Source: Saccharospirillum mangrovi (lineage in GTDB: Bacteria > Pseudomonadota > Gammaproteobacteria > Pseudomonadales > Natronospirillaceae). From it: a stretch of DNA of 64,000 nt. Every line of letters starts with the position of its first letter. Position 1 is the stretch's first letter. The translations under genes and the position numbers were made by a program. The stretch lies in the NCBI RefSeq assembly GCF_003367315.1, contig NZ_CP031415.1, positions 3,160,001 through 3,224,000 on the forward strand, given 5' to 3'. A model generated the notes under the pieces. It worked only from the letters and a program-made list of their open reading frames with translations, was not told the origin of the DNA and made no database searches. Below, piece by piece: positions 1-8,217 of the stretch.

Positions 1-346
1 CATCAATTATTGCGATGCCGATGTGCCCTACACCCGCGTCACCGAACACAAACATTTCAGCCCGTGGGAATCTCACACCGGCACTGTTTGCTACCAGGAA
101 TTCAGCCGCGAATGCGGGCCGGATGACATTCCGTATTACCCCAAACGTATGGTTAACGACAAAGCGCTATTGGACGATTACGTGCACGCCGCCCAACAGG
201 AAACCGGCGTTACCTTTGTCGGCCGACTCGGCACCTACCGTTATCTGGACATGGATGTAACCGTGCGCGAAGCACTGGAAGTTTCCGATCAGGTACTGGC
301 TTCGCTGGCAAACAAACAATCGCTGCAAGCGTTCTACCACGCATGA
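1..346 (+). CDS. glf: UDP-galactopyranose mutase, C-terminal part
   Basis: Partial gene running in from the left edge (frame opens at base 2); about 114 C-terminal residues are present. The enzyme is a flavoprotein that interconverts UDP-galactopyranose and UDP-galactofuranose, supplying Galf for cell-surface polysaccharide. The segment carries the family's conserved end: YTRVTEHKHFSPWE near the window start and GRLGTYRYLDMDVTVREAL about 40 residues before the stop. The FAD-binding N-terminus is outside the window. The stop overlaps the next start (ATGA, 343-346), so it is translationally coupled to the first glycosyltransferase. Family assignment is from recognised motifs; the direct link of both transferases to Galf is inference from the operon. 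Confidence 0.9.
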   Translation, partial: INYCDADVPYTRVTEHKHFSPWESHTGTVCYQEFSRECGPDDIPYYPKRMVNDKALLDDYVHAAQQETGVTFVGRLGTYRYLDMDVTVREALEVSDQVLASLANKQSLQAFYHA

Positions 347-1260
347 ACATTCGCGTCGTCGCGGTGGTGGTGACCTTCAATCGCAAATGCGAGCTGATGA
401 ATTGCCTGCGGCATCTCGATCATCAAAGCCGGCCCGTGGATCGAATTATTGTGATCGACAACGCCAGTCGCGACGGCACCGAACAAGCGCTGCAACAACA
501 CGGCTGGCTGGAAAAGCCGCAACTGCGCTACCTGAAATTGCCGACCAATTCGGGCGGTGCCGGTGGCTTTCATCGCGGCATCAGCGAGGCAATGCGCGAG
601 GGTGCCGACGCCATCTGGTTGATGGACGACGACGGTTACCCGCCACAGGACTGCCTGGAAAAACTGCTGCAACACTACGACCGCTACGATTTTTACGGAC
701 CGATGGTCGTCGATGAACAACAACGTCTGAGTTTCCCGCTGCGTCTGACCGGCGAACGCCAACCGCTGCGCACCGTCCAACAAGTGCAGCAGCGCTTCGA
801 TAAAACCGATCTGCACGATGTGTTAATTCCGTTCAACGGCGTGGTGCTGAAGCGCAGTCTGGTGGAACGCATCGGCCTGCCGCGCCGCGATTATTTTATT
901 TGGGGCGACGACATTGAATATCGGTTGCGCGCCCACGCCGCCGGTGCCCGCATCGCCACGCTCAGCGACTGTCAGTTTTTTCACCCGCTGCAAGCCGGTA
1001 TTGGCCGGCCGATGTTGTTCGGCCAGTTGCATTTCAACCAGGGCAACAGTCCGATCAAAATTTACTGCCAGAGCCGCAATGGTTTTAGCAACGCCCGTCG
1101 TTATCAGGGCCGCTTATCCGCCGCTTTATTCGCCATCAAACAACTGTGGTTTTACAGCCTGACGCAACCTAACCGGCGCCATTTCGGCTTGGCGCTGCGC
1201 GGTTTATTCGACAGTTGGCGCGGCGATTTCACCCGCCACACCCGTTTACTGGAATCCTGA
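343..1260 (+). CDS. Family 2 glycosyltransferase, possible galactofuranosyltransferase
   Basis: 305-residue GT2 (GT-A fold) enzyme. It opens with the typical nucleotide-binding strand (RVVAVVVTFNRK, residues 3-14), has IDNASRDGT near residue 40, and the metal-binding aspartates in WLMDDDGYP (D95-D97). A second acidic motif, IWGDDIEYRLRAH, near residue 185 is the likely base/acceptor region. No signal peptide or membrane segment is evident, so it is a cytoplasmic or membrane-associated transferase. The start overlaps glf by 4 bp, and the next gene is a clear relative starting 4 bp downstream. Together with glf this points to addition of Galf (or a similar sugar) to O-antigen or exopolysaccharide. 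Donor and acceptor cannot be read from sequence; rhamnosyltransferases of GT2 look similar. Confidence 0.85.
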   Translation: MNIRVVAVVVTFNRKCELMNCLRHLDHQSRPVDRIIVIDNASRDGTEQALQQHGWLEKPQLRYLKLPTNSGGAGGFHRGISEAMREGADAIWLMDDDGYPPQDCLEKLLQHYDRYDFYGPMVVDEQQRLSFPLRLTGERQPLRTVQQVQQRFDKTDLHDVLIPFNGVVLKRSLVERIGLPRRDYFIWGDDIEYRLRAHAAGARIATLSDCQFFHPLQAGIGRPMLFGQLHFNQGNSPIKIYCQSRNGFSNARRYQGRLSAALFAIKQLWFYSLTQPNRRHFGLALRGLFDSWRGDFTRHTRLLES

Positions 1261-1264
1261 AACC

Positions 1265-2173
1265 GTGACTGAAGTTGCTGTTGTTCTCGTCACTTTTAAT
1301 CGTTTGTCGTTGTTGCAAAATTGCCTGGCGGCTTTAGCCAGTCAAAGCCGCCCGGTCGATCAGGTATATGTCATCAATAACGCCAGTACCGACGGCACCA
1401 CCGAATACCTCAATGGCTACGACGGCTCGTTAGCGCTGCACCATGTACCGATGATCGATAACCTCGGCGGCGCCGGTGGATTTTCCGTGGGTGTGGAAAT
1501 GGCCTATCTCGATGGCGCCGATTACATCTGGCTGATGGACGACGACGTCGCACCGCACGAACATTGCCTGCAACAATTGCTGCAACAGAACGATCCGGTA
1601 ATGGCTTGCCTGCGCGAAAATTCAGACGGCCAATTGGTCGAGCGCGCCAGCCAGCAATACGACTTAACCCGCTGGTGGATCGGCAATCCGCGCCGGGCAA
1701 GCATTGAAGATTGCTACGCCAAGGTTGCCGACGTGCCCGACCGCTTGTCGCTCGCCATCGCCACCTTTGAGGGTTTGTTTGTACAGCGCAAGGTCGTAAA
1801 GACTGTCGGTCTGCCTGACCCGAATTATTTTATTTTTCTCGACGACGTCGATTATTGCCTGCGCATTCGCCAGGCCGGTTTTGATATCCGACTGGCGAAC
1901 AAAGCCATCCTGAAACGCCAATTACCGATGGTGAACATCACGACGCTGAGCTGGAAAAGTGCTTACGTGTATCGCAATTTTTTCTACGTGCATTTTGTGT
2001 ATGGCGAGAATTGGGGCGTGCGTTGCAAGCCGTATCTCTTGGTGTTGGCGGCGACACTGGTAAAACCGTTTTCGCGCCAGGGTTGGAAGGAATTACCCAT
2101 TATCTGGCGCGCCCTGTTTGCCGCTCAGCGCATGTTAGGCCAGCGGCGTCGGCTGCCGTTGGTGGCTTCCTAG
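1265..2173 (+). CDS. Family 2 glycosyltransferase (second copy)
   Basis: 302-residue GT2 enzyme starting at GTG 1265, four bases after the previous stop. It shares the layout of its neighbour: VAVVLVTFNRLSLLQNCL at the N-terminus, INNASTDGT, LGGAGGFSVG, WLMDDDVAP with metal-binding D92-D94, and FLDDVDYCLRIRQAG near residue 190. The two genes look like diverged duplicates that act successively on the same chain. The C-terminal ~80 residues contain a basic/hydrophobic stretch (KPYLLVLAATLVKPF) that could sit on the membrane. The gene ends only 8 bp from the convergent polB stop, with no visible terminator between. Sugar specificity is unknown; galactofuranosyl transfer is inferred from glf. Confidence 0.85.
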   Translation: MTEVAVVLVTFNRLSLLQNCLAALASQSRPVDQVYVINNASTDGTTEYLNGYDGSLALHHVPMIDNLGGAGGFSVGVEMAYLDGADYIWLMDDDVAPHEHCLQQLLQQNDPVMACLRENSDGQLVERASQQYDLTRWWIGNPRRASIEDCYAKVADVPDRLSLAIATFEGLFVQRKVVKTVGLPDPNYFIFLDDVDYCLRIRQAGFDIRLANKAILKRQLPMVNITTLSWKSAYVYRNFFYVHFVYGENWGVRCKPYLLVLAATLVKPFSRQGWKELPIIWRALFAAQRMLGQRRRLPLVAS

Positions 2174-2181
2174 TGTAACGA

Positions 2182-4521
2182 CTAAAACAGGCTGAGTTGT
2201 TCGTCCACCAGTTCAGAAAAACTGGTGCCGACAAAATGCAAAATGCCATCGGCGACCGGCTCCAGCTGGCGCTCAATATAATGTTGATAGTCGATGGCTG
2301 AACGAATAAACGGATCCGGCTCGACACCGTTCAACGTCATCACGTAACGGATTTCACGACCGTGCCAACTTGGTTGTTCCGCTTTGCGTTTCAGGGCCGC
2401 CTGAACGTGCGGTGGTTTTTGTTTTTCGTAACTGCTCAGTGATCGGCGCAGACGCCGCCGATAAATCAGGCGGTCGTCGCGCTGGCCGGCTTTCAGCGCC
2501 GCCACTTCATCGCGCACAAAGCCGCGATAATCCTGATCCAGAAACACCCGCCGATAGAGCTCTTCCTGAAATTGTTTCGCCAACGGCGTCCAGTCGGTGC
2601 GTACAGCTTCCAGCCCTTTGAACACCAGTTTTTGTTCGCCTTCGAGTTCAATCAAACCGGCGTAGCGTTTTTTTGAGCCGGTATCCAGGCCGCGAATGGT
2701 GGGCATCAGGAAGCGTTGGTAATGGGTTTCAAATTCCATTTCCAGATGGCATTCGAGTTGGAAATCATCGCGCAATTGTTGCTGCCACCAGGCGTTTAAA
2801 TCGGCGGCGAGTTCTGCGCCCAAGGCCGGCGGGTTGGCGTGGCCTTCGGCCCAGACAAACACCGAGTCGGTGTCGCCATAAATAACGCGGTAGCCGCGCG
2901 CTTCAATAAAGTCGCGGCTGCGATTCAAAATCCAATGCCCGCGCCGGGTAATGGAACTGGCCAGACGCGGATCGAAAAACCGACACAGCGGACTGCCCAA
3001 AACGCCGTAAAAAGAGTTCATCAAAATCTTGATGGCCTGCGACATGGAAGCGTTTTTTTCCGCCTTGGCCTGATCGCGCGCGGCCCACAGATGGTCGATG
3101 ATGCCGGGCAATAAATGATCGGCGCGGTGGAAACGGGCGTCGAGAAAACCGGGCACGGTGTCGGCTTCGTCGCTTTCCAGGCCGCGATGCAAACCCAGCG
3201 GATCGATCAAAAAAGTACGGATGATGCTCGGGTACAGGCTTTTGAAATCGAGCACTAAGACGTCGTTGTACAAACCCGGTCGGCTGTCCATTACGAAGCC
3301 GCCAGGGCTGGCGTCGGTGAGTGACTGTTCACCGACGGACGGTGCAACGCGACCGGCGCGATGCAGACGCGGCAAATATACGTGGCTGAAGGCAGCCGCA
3401 CTGCCACCGATTTTGTCGAGCGTGAGGCCGGTTAAGTCAGCGCGTTCGATGAGGAAATGCCACAGCCCGGCGGTCTCGAAAATCTCCAACACCAGTTGCG
3501 CGTCTTCGCGGTTGTAGGTGTATAACTCGAGCGGCGATTCGCGATACAGCCGTTCGATTTCGCCGACGCGGTCGTCGCTGTCTTCGATGGCTTTGCCACG
3601 GCCGACCAAGGTTCGGGCCACAAATTCCAGCGAAAAACTTTCCAGATACCAGGCCGCCGAGCGCAAGGTGCCGGGGCCATCGACCACTTGCCGGCCTTCG
3701 ATTTCCAAGCGTTGCCGGTCGCCGCCGGTGCTGTACCAATGCAGTGGCGTTTGCTGGCGGCCGAGCGCCAACGGCACGCCCAGGCGGTCGGCGTGTTGCT
3801 GCAACACCATCAAGTCGAAATCGACCACGCTCCAGCCGACCAGCACGTCCGGATCGTAAGCCTGAATCCAGTCGATAAAGGCGCGCAGGCAATCGGCTTC
3901 GCTGGCGACCCAATGAAAATCGTCCGGCGTGGATTCTGGTTTTGTCTGGCCGCGGTCAACCACCCAGACGGCGCTGGCATCGTTGGCGACGACGGCGATG
4001 CTGTACAGATCGGGGCATTTGCCGGGCACGAACCAGGCGGTTTCGATGTCGAGCGAAACAACCGAGAGCTTGGGTTTCACCGTGGCCGGTCGCGCTTTAT
4101 CGCCGCGCCGTTCCAGACCGGCGGTGATCAGCCGTTCCATCAAAAAGCGGTCGGCCGGTTGGATGTCGTCTTCCCAGACGCGCAATTGCTGGTCGCGCCC
4201 GCGCCGCGCCCACTGGCGCTGGCCGGAATAGGTGGCGCTGTAGATTGGTCGCACCGGCACGCCGTCGAGCGAGGCCAAACGTTCGGCTTCGCCCAACCGA
4301 GGTTTTATATCGAGCTGTTGCCACAGCCGTTGCCAGGCGGCGAGTTCGGCTTCGGGCACGAAGCACACCGACTCGAAACCGTCCATGGTCCAGCAATCGA
4401 TGCCCGCGTCCGATTTCAGCCAATAGCGCAACTGCAACTTGCCATCGAACTCGCTCCAGTGGCGGCTCAACACAAAGGCCGTGCGGGTGTCGGTGTTTTG
4501 GGACGAATCGACTGGGGACAT
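2182..4521 (-). CDS. polB: DNA polymerase II (family B)
   Basis: Family B DNA polymerase with 3'-5' exonuclease, used in replication restart and lesion bypass. Seen: exonuclease motif I SLDIETAWF (D158, E160), polymerase motif A DFKSLYPSI (D425), motif B KILMNSFYGVLGSP, and motif C YGDTDSV (548-553), all in the normal order. I start at ATG 4521 (MSPVDSSQNTD), giving 779 residues, close to the usual length. An in-frame ATG at 4584 would add a basic 21-residue extension and lies upstream of a TACAAT -10-like hexamer on the minus strand (4556-4551). In E. coli polB is LexA-controlled; no canonical CTGT-N8-ACAG box is visible here, but a 20-bp palindrome lies at 4598-4617. Confidence 0.95.
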   Translation of the reverse strand: MSPVDSSQNTDTRTAFVLSRHWSEFDGKLQLRYWLKSDAGIDCWTMDGFESVCFVPEAELAAWQRLWQQLDIKPRLGEAERLASLDGVPVRPIYSATYSGQRQWARRGRDQQLRVWEDDIQPADRFLMERLITAGLERRGDKARPATVKPKLSVVSLDIETAWFVPGKCPDLYSIAVVANDASAVWVVDRGQTKPESTPDDFHWVASEADCLRAFIDWIQAYDPDVLVGWSVVDFDLMVLQQHADRLGVPLALGRQQTPLHWYSTGGDRQRLEIEGRQVVDGPGTLRSAAWYLESFSLEFVARTLVGRGKAIEDSDDRVGEIERLYRESPLELYTYNREDAQLVLEIFETAGLWHFLIERADLTGLTLDKIGGSAAAFSHVYLPRLHRAGRVAPSVGEQSLTDASPGGFVMDSRPGLYNDVLVLDFKSLYPSIIRTFLIDPLGLHRGLESDEADTVPGFLDARFHRADHLLPGIIDHLWAARDQAKAEKNASMSQAIKILMNSFYGVLGSPLCRFFDPRLASSITRRGHWILNRSRDFIEARGYRVIYGDTDSVFVWAEGHANPPALGAELAADLNAWWQQQLRDDFQLECHLEMEFETHYQRFLMPTIRGLDTGSKKRYAGLIELEGEQKLVFKGLEAVRTDWTPLAKQFQEELYRRVFLDQDYRGFVRDEVAALKAGQRDDRLIYRRRLRRSLSSYEKQKPPHVQAALKRKAEQPSWHGREIRYVMTLNGVEPDPFIRSAIDYQHYIERQLEPVADGILHFVGTSFSELVDEQLSLF

Positions 4522-4900
4522 GGGCGAAAAAACGGACAACAGGGAGCCGTTATTGTACCGGCTTTTGACGCGCAGGCGGCGCATCAGGCATTCGCTTTTG
4601 TAGGAAATATCTTACAAAGACTGGCGGTAAAATCGGCTATTGCTGACACCGCCGAACACCGATACTGAACCCAGTTCAAGACGAACCCGAGCGCCGGATT
4701 GCGCTGCACAGTGGATGTGCAACCACTTACACCCGGTTATCTGGACGACCGACGGATCACTCAGTGGGCAGCTGAGCCGGCCATGGTAGGCTTCTCCTTT
4801 CTACAAACCTTCCGCTATTCCCATTGAGTTTCCCCTGTTCCCATTGAGATCGCACCAGCCGCCACCCATGTTGGCAGCAACCTTTTGTTATGGTGCCGCC
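4522..4900. promoter_or_regulatory. Divergent polB/selO intergenic region with palindrome
   Basis: 379 bp between the chosen polB and selO starts. At 4598-4617 is an imperfect 20-bp palindrome, TTGTAGGAAATATCTTACAA, with matching outer arms TTGTA/TACAA. It lies about 77 bp upstream of the chosen polB start and could be an operator or a protein-binding site. TACAAT on the minus strand (4556-4551) is a possible polB -10. Towards selO there is TTGCTG near 4640 and GATACT near 4662, weakly promoter-like with suboptimal spacing. Nothing else coding was recognised in 4620-4900. Confidence 0.35.
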
Positions 4901-6328
4901 ATGTCTGCCAACGCCCCCGCTTTTGACCAACGCTACGTGCGCGAATTGCCCGGCACCTATGAGCACGTGCGGCCAACGCCGTTGGCAAACCCGCACTGGG
5001 TGTGTTGGAACGCTCAGCTGGCGCGTGAATTAAACGTGCCGTTCGATGCCGATGCCGAGGCCTTGCGTGCGCTCTCGGGCAATGGCCTGTTTGCCGGCAG
5101 CGAGCCTGTCGCAGAGAAATACGCCGGCCATCAGTTTGGTGTCTGGAATCCGGACCTTGGCGACGGCCGTGGTTTGTTGCTCGGTGAATGGGCCGATGCC
5201 AATGGCAAGGCCTGGGAATTTCATTTGAAAGGCGCGGGCAAGACGCCGTTCAGTCGCTTCGGCGACGGCCGGGCGGTATTGCGTTCGTCGATCCGTGAAA
5301 TGCTTGCCAGCGAAGCGCTGCACGCGCTCGGCATTCCAACAACGCGCGCGCTGGCGCTGGTCGGTTCTGACGAGCCAGTACGGCGCGAGCAAATCGAAAC
5401 CGCCGCCATGCTGACGCGGGTGACGCCCAGCCACATTCGCTTTGGTCACTTCGAATGGTTCGCCTACAGCAACCAGCCGGAACAGGTTGCCGCCTTGGTC
5501 GAGCATTGCCTGGTGCACCATTTTCCGAACAGTCGTTCGGCGGCGGAATTCTTCACCGAGGTAGTCGAACGCACGGCAAGGTTGATCGCACATTGGATGG
5601 CCTACGGTTTTTGCCACGGTGTGATGAACACCGACAACATGAGCATTCTCGGCGAAACGTTCGACTTCGGTCCCTACGCTTTTCTGGACGCCACCATTCC
5701 CGATTTCATCTGCAACCACACCGATGCTCAAGGCCGTTACGCCTTTCATCAGCAACCGGGAATCGCTTTCTGGAATTTGCAGTGCCTGGCACAGGCGTTG
5801 TCGTCTCAAGTGAGTTCGGACGATTTAAAAGCCGCCCTGAATCGTTACGCCGACACCTACAACGACCACTTCCTGAAGTTGATGGGCGAGCGTTTGGGTC
5901 TGGCAACGGTGCAGGAAAACGATCAGCAACTGATCAGCGATTGGATGCATCTGTTAGCCAGCGAACGACGGGATTTTCATCACAGCTTTCGCGCGCTGGC
6001 CGACCGCGCGCCCGACGATTGGGCGCAACTGGATGACGACGCCATCGACCGCCCGGCGTTCCAACGCTGGCGTTCGGCTTTGGCAGAACGACGCCAGAAT
6101 GAAACCGACCAGGGCATACCGTTGGCGCAGGCGCGCAACCCCATTTCGGTGTTACGCACGCATCTGGCGCAAGCGGTTATTGACGACGTAAAAAAGGGAA
6201 GCGTTGCTTCCCTGGAAGAGTATTTGCTGGCGTTGCAATCGCCGTTCGAGCGTCGTGAAGATTGGCAACGCTGGAGCGAAACGCCACCCATCGATTATCA
6301 GGCAGCGCCGCTCAGTTGCAGCAGTTGA
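4901..6328 (+). CDS. selO: Protein adenylyltransferase SelO (YdiU)
   Basis: Pseudokinase-fold enzyme that transfers AMP from ATP to Ser/Thr/Tyr of target proteins, linked to the oxidative stress response. Seen: FDQRYVRELPGTYE at the N-terminus, KYAGHQFGVWNPDLGDGRG with the glycine-rich ATP-binding region, FHLKGAGKTPFSRFGDGRAV, and the active-site segment GVMNTDNMSILGETFDFGPY, where the Asn/Asp residues bind metal. I start at ATG 4901 (MSANAPAFDQRY; 475 residues), which matches the usual family start. An in-frame ATG at 4844 would add 19 unrelated residues. The typical C-terminal selenocysteine/Cys signature of the family is represented by the CSS end, consistent with a Cys form. Convergent with the chemoreceptor gene 13 bp away; no terminator seen. 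Confidence 0.93.
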   Translation: MSANAPAFDQRYVRELPGTYEHVRPTPLANPHWVCWNAQLARELNVPFDADAEALRALSGNGLFAGSEPVAEKYAGHQFGVWNPDLGDGRGLLLGEWADANGKAWEFHLKGAGKTPFSRFGDGRAVLRSSIREMLASEALHALGIPTTRALALVGSDEPVRREQIETAAMLTRVTPSHIRFGHFEWFAYSNQPEQVAALVEHCLVHHFPNSRSAAEFFTEVVERTARLIAHWMAYGFCHGVMNTDNMSILGETFDFGPYAFLDATIPDFICNHTDAQGRYAFHQQPGIAFWNLQCLAQALSSQVSSDDLKAALNRYADTYNDHFLKLMGERLGLATVQENDQQLISDWMHLLASERRDFHHSFRALADRAPDDWAQLDDDAIDRPAFQRWRSALAERRQNETDQGIPLAQARNPISVLRTHLAQAVIDDVKKGSVASLEEYLLALQSPFERREDWQRWSETPPIDYQAAPLSCSS

Positions 6329-6341
6329 ACGCGCGTTCGGT

Positions 6342-7952
6342 TTAAACCCGGAAACTGCCGACGACTGAAGTCAGTTCGTCGGTGTGGCCTTTGAGTTTTT
6401 CCGCCAGATTGCTCAGGCTGCGCGATTGCTCGGTGCCTTCGCTGGAAAACTCGGAGATCAATTGCAGGTTCTTGTTGATCTCTTCCACCACGTGAGTTTG
6501 TTCTTCAGTAGCCGTAGCAATCTGCATCGACATATCGGTGATGCGGGTGATCGCGCCCTGAATGGTTTCGAACGATTCCGCCGCACTGGCGACGTCTTCC
6601 ACCGTGGCGTCGAGCATATCGATGCCGCTCTTCATCGCATCGACGGCTTCATCGACACCGCCTTGCAGGGTTTCGATGCGGCCTTGAATGTCTTCGGTCG
6701 ATTGCTGGGTTTTGCTTGCCAACGCCCGAACTTCATCGGCCACCACCGCAAAGCCACGGCCCTGTTCACCGGCACGCGCCGCTTCGATGGCTGCGTTCAA
6801 CGCCAGCAAGTTGGTCTGTTCGGCGATGCCGCGAATCACATCCAGAACAGCACCGATGTTCACCGCTTCGTCGGCCAAGCGACCCACGGCTTCGGAAGAA
6901 CGGTTCAAGCGCTCCGACAATTGCGCCACCCGAGTGTTGGATTCACGCGATACCCTGACGCCGCGTTCAACGGAATTGTTCGCTTCGGTCGCAGCGTCAG
7001 CACCGTTGTTTGAGTTGGCGGCAATCTCACGCGCAGCGCCGTGCATTTCTTCTACTGCGGTCACGACCTGATCGACCGTTTCGTGTTGTTGGTCGGCCAT
7101 GCGAATGTTGTTGGCAGCAGCTTCGCGCAACGATTCAGTGCTTTGTTCCAGGTGGAAATTCACCTGCTTCACCACGGTGATGGACTGCTGCAATTTCTCG
7201 ATCACCAGATTAAAAGCACCGGCCACCTGGCCCAGTTCGTCTTTGCTGTCGACGGTTAAACGCGCGGTCAAATCGCCTTCGCCCTGACCGATATCACGCA
7301 TGCGGTCGCGCAACACTTCAATAGGTTTCACCAGGAAGAACGGCGCCAACACACCGGCTGCGGCAAAGATGGCGACCAGAATCACCAACTGCACCAGTTG
7401 AGCAAGGGTTTGGCCTTCGGCAACCTCGGTGGCTTCGGTTGAAGCGGTGGCGGCCAGTTCGTCGACCCGCGCGCCCAGTTCATCCAGCAGACCGCGCGGC
7501 GCTTCGAACAGGTCCATGTTTTCAGTGCGGATGGTGCCATTAACCAGGCCGTCGGAATGTGCCTTCCAGGCGCCCATCAATTGTTGGAAGCGCGCCGCCA
7601 GTTGCGGGTCGACGTCTTTTTGCATCCGCTCGATGGCTTCCAGTCCGCGCGACAAGGCCTGGTTGTGGTTATCGACGCGATCCTGATTCAACGAATCTCT
7701 TTGACTGGCGCTGAGGTTGTCACCCCGGTCCATCATTTCGCGCTGCGCCACCAGGCTTTGGTACAGGTCCCGGTCGGCGTTGAGCACCAACGAAATAGAG
7801 GGCAAAAATTCCGATCTGAAGTCATGCACTTTGGCGCTGATCGCCGTCATCGCCTGATACGACGACCATGACATCCACAATAAAAACACGCCGACTAGAA
7901 TCAGCGGTACTCGAATCTTGTTTCGAATCGACCAGTTTTTAACAAACCTCAT
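6342..7952 (-). CDS. Methyl-accepting chemotaxis protein
   Basis: 536-residue transmembrane chemoreceptor. Basic N-terminus, then membrane helix 1 (about residues 12-32, VPLILVGVFLLWMSW). A periplasmic four-helix-type sensor of about 150 residues follows, then helix 2 (about 187-208, LVQLVILVAIFAAAGVLAPFF), HAMP (about 209-262), and a long coiled-coil cytoplasmic domain. The hairpin tip IRGIAEQTNLLALNAAIEA is the CheA/CheW-binding motif. No C-terminal NWETF-type pentapeptide is present, so no CheR/CheB tethering there. The ligand is not predictable. No chemotaxis genes adjoin it, and the only CheA-like gene in the window is chpA, about 40 kb away. Confidence 0.93.
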   Translation of the reverse strand: MRFVKNWSIRNKIRVPLILVGVFLLWMSWSSYQAMTAISAKVHDFRSEFLPSISLVLNADRDLYQSLVAQREMMDRGDNLSASQRDSLNQDRVDNHNQALSRGLEAIERMQKDVDPQLAARFQQLMGAWKAHSDGLVNGTIRTENMDLFEAPRGLLDELGARVDELAATASTEATEVAEGQTLAQLVQLVILVAIFAAAGVLAPFFLVKPIEVLRDRMRDIGQGEGDLTARLTVDSKDELGQVAGAFNLVIEKLQQSITVVKQVNFHLEQSTESLREAAANNIRMADQQHETVDQVVTAVEEMHGAAREIAANSNNGADAATEANNSVERGVRVSRESNTRVAQLSERLNRSSEAVGRLADEAVNIGAVLDVIRGIAEQTNLLALNAAIEAARAGEQGRGFAVVADEVRALASKTQQSTEDIQGRIETLQGGVDEAVDAMKSGIDMLDATVEDVASAAESFETIQGAITRITDMSMQIATATEEQTHVVEEINKNLQLISEFSSEGTEQSRSLSNLAEKLKGHTDELTSVVGSFRV

Positions 7953-8145
7953 AACACCATCCTCACACTGGAGCTTTCAAAAAAACGGTTCACATTTCCC
8001 GGATTACCTTCCTTGTCAGGCCGAATCATCCATCCCTATTTCGTTGAGCGGTGTTCGGAAAAACGAGCGACCGCTGACTTACATTAGTAAATATCTATAT
8101 TCAAAGAAGTTTAGCCAAGGATTGAGAATTCGCCGGAGAAATTGC

Positions 8146-8183
8146 AAAAAAAATCCGACGTTCTGGTCGTGAAACGTCGGATT
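8146..8183 (-). terminator. Rho-independent terminator after the acyl-CoA dehydrogenase gene
   Basis: Perfect 11-bp inverted repeat (8152-8162 with 8173-8183, AATCCGACGTT / AACGTCGGATT) around a 10-nt loop. On the minus strand it is followed by a run of T (A-run 8146-8153 on the plus strand). It lies about 35 bp beyond the minus-strand stop at 8218. Confidence 0.88.
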
Positions 8184-8217
8184 CAAATCAACTGCGTTGG
8201 TGGTTGAGAATCGTTAC

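Noticed and set aside
3688-4668. 326-codon plus-strand frame over polB
   Set aside because: Antisense to the conserved exonuclease domain; no ribosome site or recognisable domain.
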